Positions 1-6,191 of a stretch of DNA of 13,743 nt are shown here, one piece after another. The notes under the pieces are model-generated. The model did no database searches. It worked only from the letters and a program-made list of their open reading frames with translations, and was not told the DNA's origin. The translations under genes were made by a program, and so were the position numbers. Origin of the DNA: JACMRI01 sp043778625 (GTDB lineage: Bacteria > Bacteroidota > Bacteroidia > UBA4408); the NCBI GenBank assembly GCA_043778625.1, contig JAYWFU010000125.1, positions 1 to 13,743 of the forward strand. Direction: 5' to 3'. Every line of letters begins with the position of its first letter. Positions within the stretch are counted from its first letter, which is position 1.

Positions 1-78
1 AATAAATTATCTGAGGAAATTGTAAAAAGTATTTGCTCATACTCATATGTTTTTGAAGCAATTAATTGGACTACTTAA
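1..78 (+). CDS. C-terminal end of an unidentified protein (5' partial)
   Basis: Frame 1 is open from the first base and gives 25 residues (NKLSEEIVKSIC... ending in AINWTT) before TAA at 76-78. The composition (helix-like SEEIVKSI, mixed charged and hydrophobic residues) looks like a real protein tail rather than noise, and the frame closes before the repeat-rich stretch begins. No family can be recognised from so few residues. It could also be chance open frame. Confidence 0.35.
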   Translation, partial: NKLSEEIVKSICSYSYVFEAINWTT

Positions 79-172
79 AATTTCAAATTGGTATAACACT
101 TATTCAAACTATCCGATTTCACAGAGTTTTTTATCTCTTTTGGTATGACAAAAAAATAACAGTTCAAGGTTT

Positions 173-323
173 CGAACACTTGTGGCTTGCCGCTCGTGTC
201 CACTACCATTGTATCAAACCTTATTTTCTTGTTTACTATCATTATTCATTACAATTAATTTTTATTTTTAAATGAATACCAGCAACATGCTGGCACTAGC
301 CTAAACTATACGGTTACCTAACC
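173..323 (-). repeat. REP-like two-hairpin repeat, copy A
   Basis: First of five copies. The left hairpin (about 178-200) is decayed. It is followed by a 78-base spacer and the second hairpin at 279-293 (CCAGCA, loop ACA, TGCTGG). The tail from 294 begins CACTAGC and reaches CGGTTACCTAA. Read on the minus strand, GTAG (203-206) and CTAG (296-299) each lie two bases outside a hairpin foot. Strand is given as that of the RAYT gene at 3182-3727. The rest of the gene-free stretch 79-172 shows nothing recognisable. Confidence 0.8.
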
Positions 324-440
324 CCTGCTGACACGAGCTTTCAGCTCGTGTCCCCCGCTGGCGCGAGCATTTTGCTCGTGTCCACTACCATTGCACCAAA
401 CCTTATTTCTTCTTTACTATCATTACAACTATTTTTAAAT
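324..440 (-). repeat. REP-like repeat, copy B, with two tandem left hairpins
   Basis: Two left-type hairpins stand in tandem. The first, 330-352, is a perfect 10-bp stem (GACACGAGCT / AGCTCGTGTC) with a 3-base loop. The second, 360-382, also has a 10-bp stem with a 3-base loop, including two G-T pairs. The usual spacer follows (CACTACCATTG, then CAAACCTTATTTCTT) but loses similarity after about 425. The second hairpin type is not recognisable before the transposase begins at 482, so this copy is truncated or diverged on its right. Confidence 0.8.
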
Positions 441-481
441 CGGCACGCTTATGTTGCCAAGCACTTAATACCATAACTATT

Positions 482-1498
482 TTGTGTAGCAGTATTAAAG
501 CCTATAAAAAGGCGCTTAAAAACAATGCACTAACCGTAGTACAAACCATTGATTATTTAGCAGGCAGCATAAGTCTTAATAGAGCCTGTCGTGTGTTTAA
601 CATTACTACACAAAAATACTATAGGCTAAAAAACAAGGTAATGTGCACGGCATCAGTACTTAACTTGTGTTTTAAAACCCACCCTGGTCAATTAACCATT
701 GCCGAGTGCACTATTATTAAAACCGCCATTAACGAGGCTCACAATAGCCATAAATCGCTCACTACTATTTGGTATCAATTAATGCGTAGCAATAGTTTGT
801 TTTGTGCCAGCAGCACGTTTTACAAGTACGCTAGTTTACTATCAGTGCAAGTGCTAAAAACAAAGCACATACCTGCTAAACTACAACTGCGTGCCACCCG
901 TATTTTTGAATACCTTCATATTGATACCACCTTAGTGCCAAGCCTACAGCAAGGTATGCTTAGAGGGGTAATTATTAAGGATAATTACTCCAAAAAAATA
1001 CTGCACCAAGCGGTAGTAAACGATGGTAGCTCGGGAGCAATATTGGCAGTAGTTAAAGAAATGTTTACGCTATGCAATTTACAAAACCACCCACAACCTA
1101 TTACGCTAGTATCCGACGGAGGTTCTGAAAATAAAGGAGAAGTTACTCAATGGTTTACTACGTTGGATGCCAGCACTTTTACCAAACAAATAGCCAAAAC
1201 ACCTACGTTTAGCTTTACGAACAATCAAATAGAAAGTACGTTCAATACCTTTAAAAACAAGTTTTTGAATCAGAGAGCTATTAGCAACAAAGTACATTTG
1301 TTACAAGAGCTAAACGATTTTGCCCACTACAACAATAACCACCGTTACCCTATTAGTTTAGCTGGCTACACACCGCAAGAGGTATTTGAGGGAGCCATAG
1401 TTGATAAAAACAAGTTTAAAATCAGTATACAACAAGCACAAACCCTACGCTACCACAAGAATAAAAGCGCTAGTTTTTGCAATGTATGCACCATGTAA
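482..1498 (+). CDS. DDE (rve-type) transposase, IS3/IS481-like, possibly lacking its native start
   Basis: A 338-residue integrase-core transposase. Residues about 18-52 form a helix-turn-helix of the form LAGSISLNRACRVFNIT..KYYRLK, as in IS3-type proteins with fused DNA-binding and catalytic parts. The catalytic triad is visible as D148 (HIDTT), D212 (VSDGGSEN) and E251 (NNQIESTF), with 38 residues between the last two. The C-terminal YNNNHRYPISLAGYTPQE matches the usual end of the rve domain. The start is problematic: TTG at 482 is the only plausible codon, since the frame is open back to 332 through repeat copy B without ATG or GTG. The next in-frame ATG (641) would remove the helix-turn-helix. 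No convincing terminal inverted repeats were found. The catalytic domain looks intact, but expression is doubtful and this may be a 5'-truncated remnant. Confidence 0.8.
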   Translation: MCSSIKAYKKALKNNALTVVQTIDYLAGSISLNRACRVFNITTQKYYRLKNKVMCTASVLNLCFKTHPGQLTIAECTIIKTAINEAHNSHKSLTTIWYQLMRSNSLFCASSTFYKYASLLSVQVLKTKHIPAKLQLRATRIFEYLHIDTTLVPSLQQGMLRGVIIKDNYSKKILHQAVVNDGSSGAILAVVKEMFTLCNLQNHPQPITLVSDGGSENKGEVTQWFTTLDASTFTKQIAKTPTFSFTNNQIESTFNTFKNKFLNQRAISNKVHLLQELNDFAHYNNNHRYPISLAGYTPQEVFEGAIVDKNKFKISIQQAQTLRYHKNKSASFCNVCTM

Positions 1499-1524
1499 TA
1501 GGGCACAATAGGTATTGTTGTTGT

Positions 1525-1560
1525 TATAATCAATTGCTACTGTAGTAGCAATTGATTATA
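1525..1560. terminator. 17-bp perfect hairpin after the transposase
   Basis: Arms 1525-1541 and 1544-1560 are perfectly complementary with only GT between them. It lies 27 bases after the transposase stop. There is no long T-run after it, so a rho-independent terminator role is likely but not certain; an mRNA 3'-end-stabilising hairpin is an alternative. Confidence 0.55.
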
Positions 1561-1570
1561 CCTGAATGAA

Positions 1571-1600
1571 ATTTTTGGTTGAAATTTTTCAACCAAAAAT
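1571..1600. terminator. 14-bp perfect hairpin, AT-rich
   Basis: Arms 1571-1584 and 1587-1600 (ATTTTTGGTTGAAA and its complement) enclose two T bases. It is only 10 bases after the previous hairpin. The outer A/T runs would provide a U-tract in either direction, so a bidirectional terminator is plausible. Confidence 0.5.
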
Positions 1601-1636
1601 AGACATGCTACCAAAAACGGATATTCGTACCGTTTT

Positions 1637-1762
1637 ATGCCACTTCTCCATGTGGAATTATGTGCAGGAAAGTGGTCAAGACGTATAAATAAAGAACATC
1701 GCATTGTATATCAAATAACAGAAACAACAATAATTATACACTCCCTAAAAGGACATTACTAA
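1637..1762 (+). pseudogene. C-terminal remnant of a YoeB/Txe-type toxin
   Basis: Reading from ATG 1637 to TAA 1760-1762 gives 41 residues, whose last 32 (GKWSRRINKEHRIVYQI... ending SLKGHY) match the C-terminal half of YoeB mRNA endonucleases. The conserved WSRRIN.EHR(I/L)VY block is intact, as is the terminal H-Y that contributes to catalysis in the family. The N-terminal half, including the general-base Glu region, is absent, and the segment just before (PLLHVELCA) fits the family poorly. No YefM-like antitoxin is visible upstream, where two hairpins stand instead. I infer a dead toxin fragment left by rearrangement. Confidence 0.7.
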
Positions 1763-1771
1763 AAACAACAA

Positions 1772-1795
1772 AAAGCCCTGCATTTGCAGGGCTTT
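1772..1795. terminator. Rho-independent terminator (bidirectional)
   Basis: A 10-bp stem AAAGCCCTGC / GCAGGGCTTT encloses the loop ATTT, with an A-rich run before it and TATACTTTTTAT after it. It follows the YoeB remnant stop by 9 bases and would have served that gene. It also lies downstream of the minus-strand gene ending at 1891. Confidence 0.8.
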
Positions 1796-1810
1796 ATACT
1801 TTTTATATCG

Positions 1811-1880
1811 CTTATGAATACCAGCAACATGCTGGCACTAGCTACAACTACACGGTTACCTAACGCTCGCACTAGCGGGG
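1811..1880 (-). repeat. REP-like repeat, copy C (right half only)
   Basis: Only the second hairpin and tail are present: CCAGCA, ACA, TGCTGG at 1821-1835, CTAG two bases beyond at 1838-1841, then CACGGTTACCTAACGCTCGC. It is identical in its hairpin to copy A. The end (GCTCGCACTAGCGGGG, 1865-1880) resembles the inverse of the left-hairpin entry sequence. It lies just past the 3' end of the minus-strand lipoprotein gene. Confidence 0.75.
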
Positions 1881-1890
1881 ACTAACTTTA

Positions 1891-2334
1891 TTAAGGACTC
1901 CATTTATCTTGTATTTTATTAAGCAATAAAAATTTTTGTTTATTTATTAAAACACTATCACTGTTTTTTTCTTTAAACAAAGTATCCCCAATAGAAACAT
2001 AACTAAATATTTTACTGCTTACAATCATTTTTAAATTTGCCCCATCTTGATTATCAAACATATAATAGGGAGAATATTGAACATTTCCCAATGGTATTTT
2101 TTTTTCTATATATGTAATCTTTATTGATAATTGAGGCGAACCATTTTCAATTTTATCTAATATTTCTTTATTTGTTATCATACCATAAAAATTAATAGAA
2201 TAGAAAAAATCTTTATGAATTTTAAAATTATTTTTTGCATCTTCTATTACTCCGCCACCATATTTAGAAAGAGAACATGATTGCCAAAAAAACAACGATA
2301 ACACACTAAAATATTTGATATACTTATCTTTCAT
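1891..2334 (-). CDS. Small lipoprotein, possible immunity protein for the adjacent toxin fragment
   Basis: 147 residues from ATG at 2334 (MKDKYIKYFSVLSLFF). A lysine-containing n-region, a hydrophobic stretch and then WQSC at residues 16-19 form a loose Bacteroidota lipobox, so lipidation and export are expected. I prefer this start over the longer frame to 2397, because the extra residues are only Lys-rich read-through of the preceding gene. The ATG lies inside the last codons of the toxin fragment (11-base overlap), implying translational coupling. The remainder has no family I recognise. Pairing immediately behind a toxin tip, with periplasmic targeting, suggests an immunity lipoprotein; this is inferred from context. 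The gene is visibly more AT-rich than the genes after 3824. Confidence 0.65.
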   Translation of the reverse strand: MKDKYIKYFSVLSLFFWQSCSLSKYGGGVIEDAKNNFKIHKDFFYSINFYGMITNKEILDKIENGSPQLSIKITYIEKKIPLGNVQYSPYYMFDNQDGANLKMIVSSKIFSYVSIGDTLFKEKNSDSVLINKQKFLLLNKIQDKWSP

Positions 2335-2857
2335 TTTTTGTTGATTTAGTTTTAGCTTTTTCAGCTTTTTTTTCTTCTCTCTTAACTTCTTTATCAAGTT
2401 TTCTTTGAAGTTTTTCTAATTTTTTCTCTAGCTTAGAAAAATATTTATTTGGTCTAGGATCTAAATCTTTAGGTAATTTTATTCCTGTTCCTTTTTCTAT
2501 TGGAGCTTGACAAGCATCTACACAATTATTAGTAATTAAATTATATTTTTTCTTGCCAGAATTAGTTTCACCGGTCTCTTTTTGAGCATTTTCAAATATT
2601 TTTTCATCCATTTCAGACGAAGTTTTAAGAATTACTTGGTCTGTATAAGGACTATTATTAATATCTTGTTTTGCTTTATTTATAGCTTCTTGAACATCTG
2701 TTGTATTTAAAGGTACAAGCATCATACCGCCTTGAACTCCACCTGATGCCATTTTAGAAATTCCTCCTTTAGATTCTTCGGGAGTAGGATTAGCTCCTTG
2801 TGTCATATAATACCAACTGCCGTTTCCGTCCTGAATGAGAGCTGCCATGTGTCCCAT
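2324..2857 (-). CDS. Orphan C-terminal toxin-like domain (NlpC/P60- or papain-fold-like), 5' truncated
   Basis: 177 residues if ATG 2857 is used. The N-terminus reads straight into G-H (His3) in GHMAALIQDGNGSWYY. Residues 105-117 contain YNLITNNCVDACQ with Cys112. A His near the start and an N-N-C motif later is the layout of circularly permuted NlpC/P60 or papain-like peptidase domains that often sit at the tips of RHS/YD-repeat toxins. Residues 139-175 are a Lys/Glu-rich predicted coiled coil. There is no signal peptide or delivery domain. Upstream in frame are only AQG and then repeat copy D, with a stop at 2900-2902. I infer a toxin tip whose delivery part was lost where the repeat now stands. 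Enzymatic activity is not established. Confidence 0.55.
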   Translation of the reverse strand: MGHMAALIQDGNGSWYYMTQGANPTPEESKGGISKMASGGVQGGMMLVPLNTTDVQEAINKAKQDINNSPYTDQVILKTSSEMDEKIFENAQKETGETNSGKKKYNLITNNCVDACQAPIEKGTGIKLPKDLDPRPNKYFSKLEKKLEKLQRKLDKEVKREEKKAEKAKTKSTKNER

Positions 2858-2865
2858 TCCTTGAG

Positions 2866-3030
2866 CCCCCCGCTGGCGCGAGCTTGCAGCTCGTGTCCGC
2901 TACCATTGTACCAAACCTTATTTTCTTGTTTACTATCATTACTCATTACAATTGGTTTTTGTTTTTTAATGAATACGAGCAACATGCTCGCACTAGCCTA
3001 AACTACACGATTACCTAACGCTTGAACTAG
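2866..3030 (-). repeat. REP-like two-hairpin repeat, copy D (most complete)
   Basis: The left hairpin 2875-2897 has a 10-bp stem with loop TGC. Then come a 78-base spacer, the second hairpin 2976-2990 (CGAGCA, ACA, TGCTCG) and a tail with CACGATTACCTAACGC. GTAG (minus strand, 2900-2903) and CTAG (2993-2996) each lie two bases from a hairpin foot. Its left edge is where the toxin fragment's frame loses sense. It is in tandem with copy E at a 153-base period. Confidence 0.85.
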
Positions 3031-3155
3031 CTGAGCTTGCAGCTCGTGTCCGCTACCATTGTACCAAACCTTATTTTCTTGTTTACTATCATTATTCATT
3101 ACAATTGGTTCTTATTTTTTTAATGAATACCAACAACATGCTTGCTCTAGCATCA
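3031..3155 (-). repeat. REP-like two-hairpin repeat, copy E, adjoining the RAYT gene
   Basis: A shortened left hairpin (GAGCT, TGC, AGCTC at 3033-3045), a 79-base spacer nearly identical to copy D, and a decayed second hairpin at 3130-3144. The tetranucleotides are retained: GTAG at 3053-3056 and CTAG at 3147-3150 (minus strand). It ends about 27 bases past the stop of the RAYT transposase, on the same strand. Confidence 0.8.
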
Positions 3156-3181
3156 ACTAACAATTATAAAATTACACTATT

Positions 3182-3727
3182 TTACAATATATCAAGCCCT
3201 AACATACCTTTACTTCCACTAAAATCAATGGCACTACTATATTTCCAGTGGTGGGCCTCGGTTACAAAGCCTGCCACTACGGGATTATTGTGTATATAGT
3301 TTACTTTTTGGTCAATAACATCGGCACTCCATAGTTCAATGGGTTTGTTGTTTTGTTGCCAAAACTGGTTATGTGTTACGTTACTGTTTTTTTTGCCCGC
3401 ATGGGTAAACATCCACAACAACCACTCTTTACGGCTTTCTTGCGGATTATTACTAATGGCATTTACCAATTGTTTGGAGGTGTGTGTTTTAAAATCTCGC
3501 AGTATATCGCTAGGGTTACCATCGTTAGCTTTAAAAATAAGGTGCACGTGGCTGGGCATAATACACCAACAGTAAAGAGCCATGTTTTTATTATTTCGGC
3601 AATAGTTTAAACTATCAATAATAATGTTTACGTATGCTTCTCGCACAAAAACATCTATCCAAAACACGGTAGCAAAACTTACAAAATGCAATCCTTCGGC
3701 GTTATAAAACTTGTACTTTCGGCTCAT
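3182..3727 (-). CDS. REP-associated tyrosine transposase (RAYT, TnpA_REP/Y1 family)
   Basis: A 181-residue single-domain Y1/HUH transposase of normal length for the family. The HUH metal-binding pair is His60 and His62 in CIMPSHVHLIF. The nucleophile is probably Tyr144 in VNYIHNNPVVAGFV, the diagnostic RAYT block. The family cleaves and rejoins single-stranded REP hairpins at a tetranucleotide beside the hairpin foot. Here the hairpin repeats D and E follow directly, in the same orientation, which fits a REP-RAYT pairing. It appears intact, from ATG 3727 to TAA 3182-3184. RAYTs are usually domesticated single-copy genes rather than parts of an insertion sequence. Confidence 0.92.
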   Translation of the reverse strand: MSRKYKFYNAEGLHFVSFATVFWIDVFVREAYVNIIIDSLNYCRNNKNMALYCWCIMPSHVHLIFKANDGNPSDILRDFKTHTSKQLVNAISNNPQESRKEWLLWMFTHAGKKNSNVTHNQFWQQNNKPIELWSADVIDQKVNYIHNNPVVAGFVTEAHHWKYSSAIDFSGSKGMLGLDIL

Positions 3728-3823
3728 GTAATATCTATTTTAAATTAAATGTAGTAAAATTGTGGTGTGTTAAAAATTAAAAAAACACGCAACGTTATAC
3801 CTTAGCTAAATTAAACAACCCAC

Positions 3824-4738
3824 ATGACCCCAAAAACAATAGTAGTAGCAGGAGGTACAGGCAACCTTGGCAGCCAAATAGTGCGTGCCTTACTTAACTT
3901 AAATACCCATGTTAAAGTACTGGTGCGCGCCACAAGCAACCCCACTAAAACACAACAACTACAACAGTTAGGCGCTACCGTAGTGTGTGTTGATGAAACT
4001 AACGTACAACAAATAGCTGATGCTTGCCGTGGTGCACACTGCGTAGTGTCAGCCTTGGCGGGGTTAGAACAAGTAATTATTGATGCACAAACGGCACTAC
4101 TTAACGGGGCGGTATTGGCGGGTGTACCTAGGTTTATACCGTCGGACTATTCAACAGATTTTACCAAATTTTCGCACGGCGAAAATCGTAATTTAGATAT
4201 CCGCCGTAAGTTTCATACTGTGCTTAATGCCGCACCAATAGCGGCCACTACCATTTTTAACGGAGCATTTATGGATATGCTTACTAACGAAATACCCATG
4301 ATTATTGTTAAACGCAAATTAGTGTTGTATTGGGGTAACGCCCACCACAATATGTGTTTTACCACGGTAAACAACACGGCGATGTTTACGGCACATGTGG
4401 CGTTGGAGGAGCAATCGCCACGCTACTTGCACATTGCGGGGCAGTTAATAAGCGCAGCAGAAATTAAGGACGTGATGACTGAATTATCGGGCCAACGCTA
4501 CCGCTTAATTAAAACTGGAAGCCTTGGTATGCTAAGCCTAATTATAAAAATTGCACGCCGCTTAGCACCTTCGCCCAACAACCTATACCCCGCATGGCAA
4601 GGCATGCAATACATGCGCAACATGATGGACCAACGCGCCACGCTAACCAGTACTGATAATAACCGTTACCCACACCTAACTTGGACAAGTGTTAAGGAAC
4701 TTATTGCTAGGCACAACGCTATTAATAACAGAAACTAA
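3824..4738 (+). CDS. NmrA/isoflavone-reductase-like NAD(P)-dependent oxidoreductase
   Basis: 304 residues, an atypical short-chain dehydrogenase of the NmrA type. The Rossmann loop is GGTGNLGSQI at 10-19. VLVRATSNPTK (32-42) is the usual site for binding the NADPH 2'-phosphate. VPRFIPSDYSTDF (101-113) matches the isoflavone/pinoresinol reductase block V.RF.PS.F, followed by an R-R-K that can hold the family's catalytic Lys (K129). The later residues (from about 150) form the variable substrate cap. It is soluble and cytoplasmic, and the substrate cannot be told from sequence. It is preceded by about 96 bases of AT-rich spacer shared with the divergent RAYT gene. Its 3' end overlaps the stop of the converging DUF2442 gene by 4 bases. 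Confidence 0.85.
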   Translation: MTPKTIVVAGGTGNLGSQIVRALLNLNTHVKVLVRATSNPTKTQQLQQLGATVVCVDETNVQQIADACRGAHCVVSALAGLEQVIIDAQTALLNGAVLAGVPRFIPSDYSTDFTKFSHGENRNLDIRRKFHTVLNAAPIAATTIFNGAFMDMLTNEIPMIIVKRKLVLYWGNAHHNMCFTTVNNTAMFTAHVALEEQSPRYLHIAGQLISAAEIKDVMTELSGQRYRLIKTGSLGMLSLIIKIARRLAPSPNNLYPAWQGMQYMRNMMDQRATLTSTDNNRYPHLTWTSVKELIARHNAINNRN

Positions 4739-4965
4739 ACACCAATATGCCAAAGAGTATCCGCACTTAAATCGGCTTCAAAATTTGTCCACTCAATAAA
4801 GTAACCTTTGTTTTTAACGGAGGTAAAATATTGCTCAGTATGTAAAAACAAAAACGCAGGGGTTGTGGCAATGGTAGTTAAATCAACATTTTTGGTTACA
4901 CCGTTACTAAAGACACATATTAATTGTAAGTTAGCTTTAGGAGTTATATCTAGTAATGTTAGCAT
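4735..4965 (-). CDS. DUF2442-family protein
   Basis: A 76-residue small protein with the DUF2442 pattern: a start with LLDITPKANLQLICVFSNG, F-then-L near FLFLHTEQYF, then a Trp and an acidic segment ending SADTLWHIG. Proteins of this family often occur in two-gene units with DUF4160 and have been proposed as toxin-antitoxin-like modules, though the biochemical role is unknown. Its ATG shares one base with the stop of the upstream DUF4160 gene (TAATG), so translation is very likely coupled. Confidence 0.8.
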   Translation of the reverse strand: MLTLLDITPKANLQLICVFSNGVTKNVDLTTIATTPAFLFLHTEQYFTSVKNKGYFIEWTNFEADLSADTLWHIGV

Positions 4966-5234
4966 TATTTTAACCCATCTATTTTAAAAATACTAGCACC
5001 TTCGGTAGCCAATTTCCAATCGGCCATTAGTTCATCTCTGTGTATTTCAATCCAAGCCTCTACTAATTTTAATTTATTGTTAGGGAATTTTCCCGCTAAG
5101 ACTATACCTGTTTCAATAGCTAATACTGCGGTGTAATCTTGGTACTCAATATGAATGTGTGGAAGCTTGTGTTCTTTATTATCAAAATAAAACATCCTGA
5201 TAATAATTCCGTAAAACATTGATATAATTGGCAT
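4965..5234 (-). CDS. DUF4160-family protein
   Basis: 89 residues with the family signature: MPIISMFYGIIIRMFYFDNKEH..PHIHIEYQD near residues 1-33, then an IETG..LAGKFPNNKLKLVEAWIEIHRDELMADW block. The HxH in PHIHIEY is the most conserved feature. It is the first gene of a two-gene minus-strand operon with DUF2442. The promoter must lie in the 89-base AT-rich divergent gap shared with truA. The role of the family is not established; a small toxin-antitoxin-like unit is the usual suggestion. Confidence 0.82.
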   Translation of the reverse strand: MPIISMFYGIIIRMFYFDNKEHKLPHIHIEYQDYTAVLAIETGIVLAGKFPNNKLKLVEAWIEIHRDELMADWKLATEGASIFKIDGLK

Positions 5235-5323
5235 GTTTAAATTGTATTAATTAATAATTTTCTAAATTAATAATTTTTAACCTCAAACTAAAACAAAAAA
5301 TTAACACTTAATTTGCATACACA

Positions 5324-6073
5324 ATGCAACGCTATTTTATACACATAAGTTACAACGGTACGCACTATTGCGGGTGGCAAACACAACCTAACGGCATAAC
5401 GGTGCAGGAAGTGTTAGACGCTAAACTATCTGCATTGCTCCGCGTACCAACAGCCACAGTAGGAGCGGGACGAACTGATACTGGTGTGCATGCCACGCAA
5501 TTATACGCCCACTTTGATAGCGCACCAATCCTAAACATTGAACGAACGCTATACAGCATTAACAAAATGCTTCCGTTTGACATAGCCGTGCATAGCCTAC
5601 TACCCGTGCATGCCACGGCACACGCTAGGTTCGATGCCATTGAGCGCACCTACCATTACTTTGTACATGGTGCTAAAAACCCTTTTTTACAACAGTTTTC
5701 AGCATTAATAAATCATGAATTAAATGTGGAAGCCATGAACAAAGCAGCAGCTACATTGCTTAATCACATTGATTTTACGAGCTTTAGCAAAAGTAATACT
5801 GATGTTAAAACCAATAATTGCAACATAACCAAAGCCGTGTGGACGGTGCATAACAACCAGTTACAGTTTACAATAACTGCCAACCGTTTTTTGCGGAATA
5901 TGGTGCGTGCCATTGTAGGTACGCTAATAGATGTGGGCAAAGGCAAAATTGGGGTAGGGGAGTTTGAACAAATTATTATAGCCCAAAATCGTGCTGCAGC
6001 CAGCGAATCAGCCCCTGCCAAGGGGTTGTATTTGGTGGAGGTAAAATACCCGACTAATTATTTTGAGCAGTAG
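5324..6073 (+). CDS. truA: tRNA pseudouridine synthase A
   Basis: 249 residues. TruA converts uridines 38-40 of the tRNA anticodon arm to pseudouridine. The catalytic Asp52 lies in the universal GAGRTDTGVHA block (47-57). Other family landmarks are the opening ISYNGTHYCGWQTQPNG (9-24), ARFDAIERTYHYFVH with its aromatic and basic residues, FTSFSKSN, and FLRNMVRAIVGTLIDVGKGKI near the C-terminus. Length and domain order are normal for the family. A possible -7-like element, TTAATTTG (5308-5315, one mismatch to TAnnTTTG), is only 8 bases from the ATG, so a very short leader is possible. Confidence 0.95.
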   Translation: MQRYFIHISYNGTHYCGWQTQPNGITVQEVLDAKLSALLRVPTATVGAGRTDTGVHATQLYAHFDSAPILNIERTLYSINKMLPFDIAVHSLLPVHATAHARFDAIERTYHYFVHGAKNPFLQQFSALINHELNVEAMNKAAATLLNHIDFTSFSKSNTDVKTNNCNITKAVWTVHNNQLQFTITANRFLRNMVRAIVGTLIDVGKGKIGVGEFEQIIIAQNRAAASESAPAKGLYLVEVKYPTNYFEQ

Positions 6074-6100
6074 TTATAATCAAACTAAATATTCACGCCA

Positions 6101-6180
6101 CGTAACTCCCCTCCTTACGAGGGAGGGGTGCCCGCAGGGAGGGGTGGGTGTTAATGCACCTTATTTCGTGAGGACACGAA
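6101..6180. repeat. G/C-rich intergenic hairpin repeat
   Basis: CCCCTCC (6108-6114) pairs with GGAGGGG (6122-6128). This is followed by a second copy of GGGAGGGGTG (6137-6146) and a separate small hairpin TTCGTG / CACGAA (6165-6180). The G/C-rich block stands out strongly from the AT-rich background. Similar G/C-rich blocks recur in intergenic regions of many Bacteroidota genomes (recollection, not searched). It may terminate truA. Confidence 0.55.
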
Positions 6181-6191
6181 CCAAGGCCGAA

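Noticed and set aside
66..275. Open frame of 69 codons on the + strand
   Set aside because: It runs through repeat copy A and its sequence is explained by that repeat; the composition is not protein-like.
460..1520. Possible terminal inverted repeats of the DDE transposase (AATACC near 467 versus GGTATT near 1511)
   Set aside because: Only six bases match cleanly with no target duplication, so chance is more likely.
2335..2397. Longer N-terminus for the lipoprotein gene, starting at 2397
   Set aside because: The added 21 residues are Lys-rich read-through of the overlapping toxin gene's coiled coil and would bury the signal peptide.
170..3160. CRISPR-like array
   Set aside because: The repeats are long hairpin elements scattered between genes with a conserved spacer; there are no short direct repeats with unique spacers and no cas genes.
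2798..3299. Short open frames on both strands between the toxin fragment and the RAYT gene
   Set aside because: They read through repeat copies D and E and share repeat-derived peptides; no start context or family resemblance.
3798..3805. Weak -7-like box (TACCTTAG) before the NmrA-like gene
   Set aside because: One mismatch and no -33 element at suitable spacing; not strong enough to annotate.
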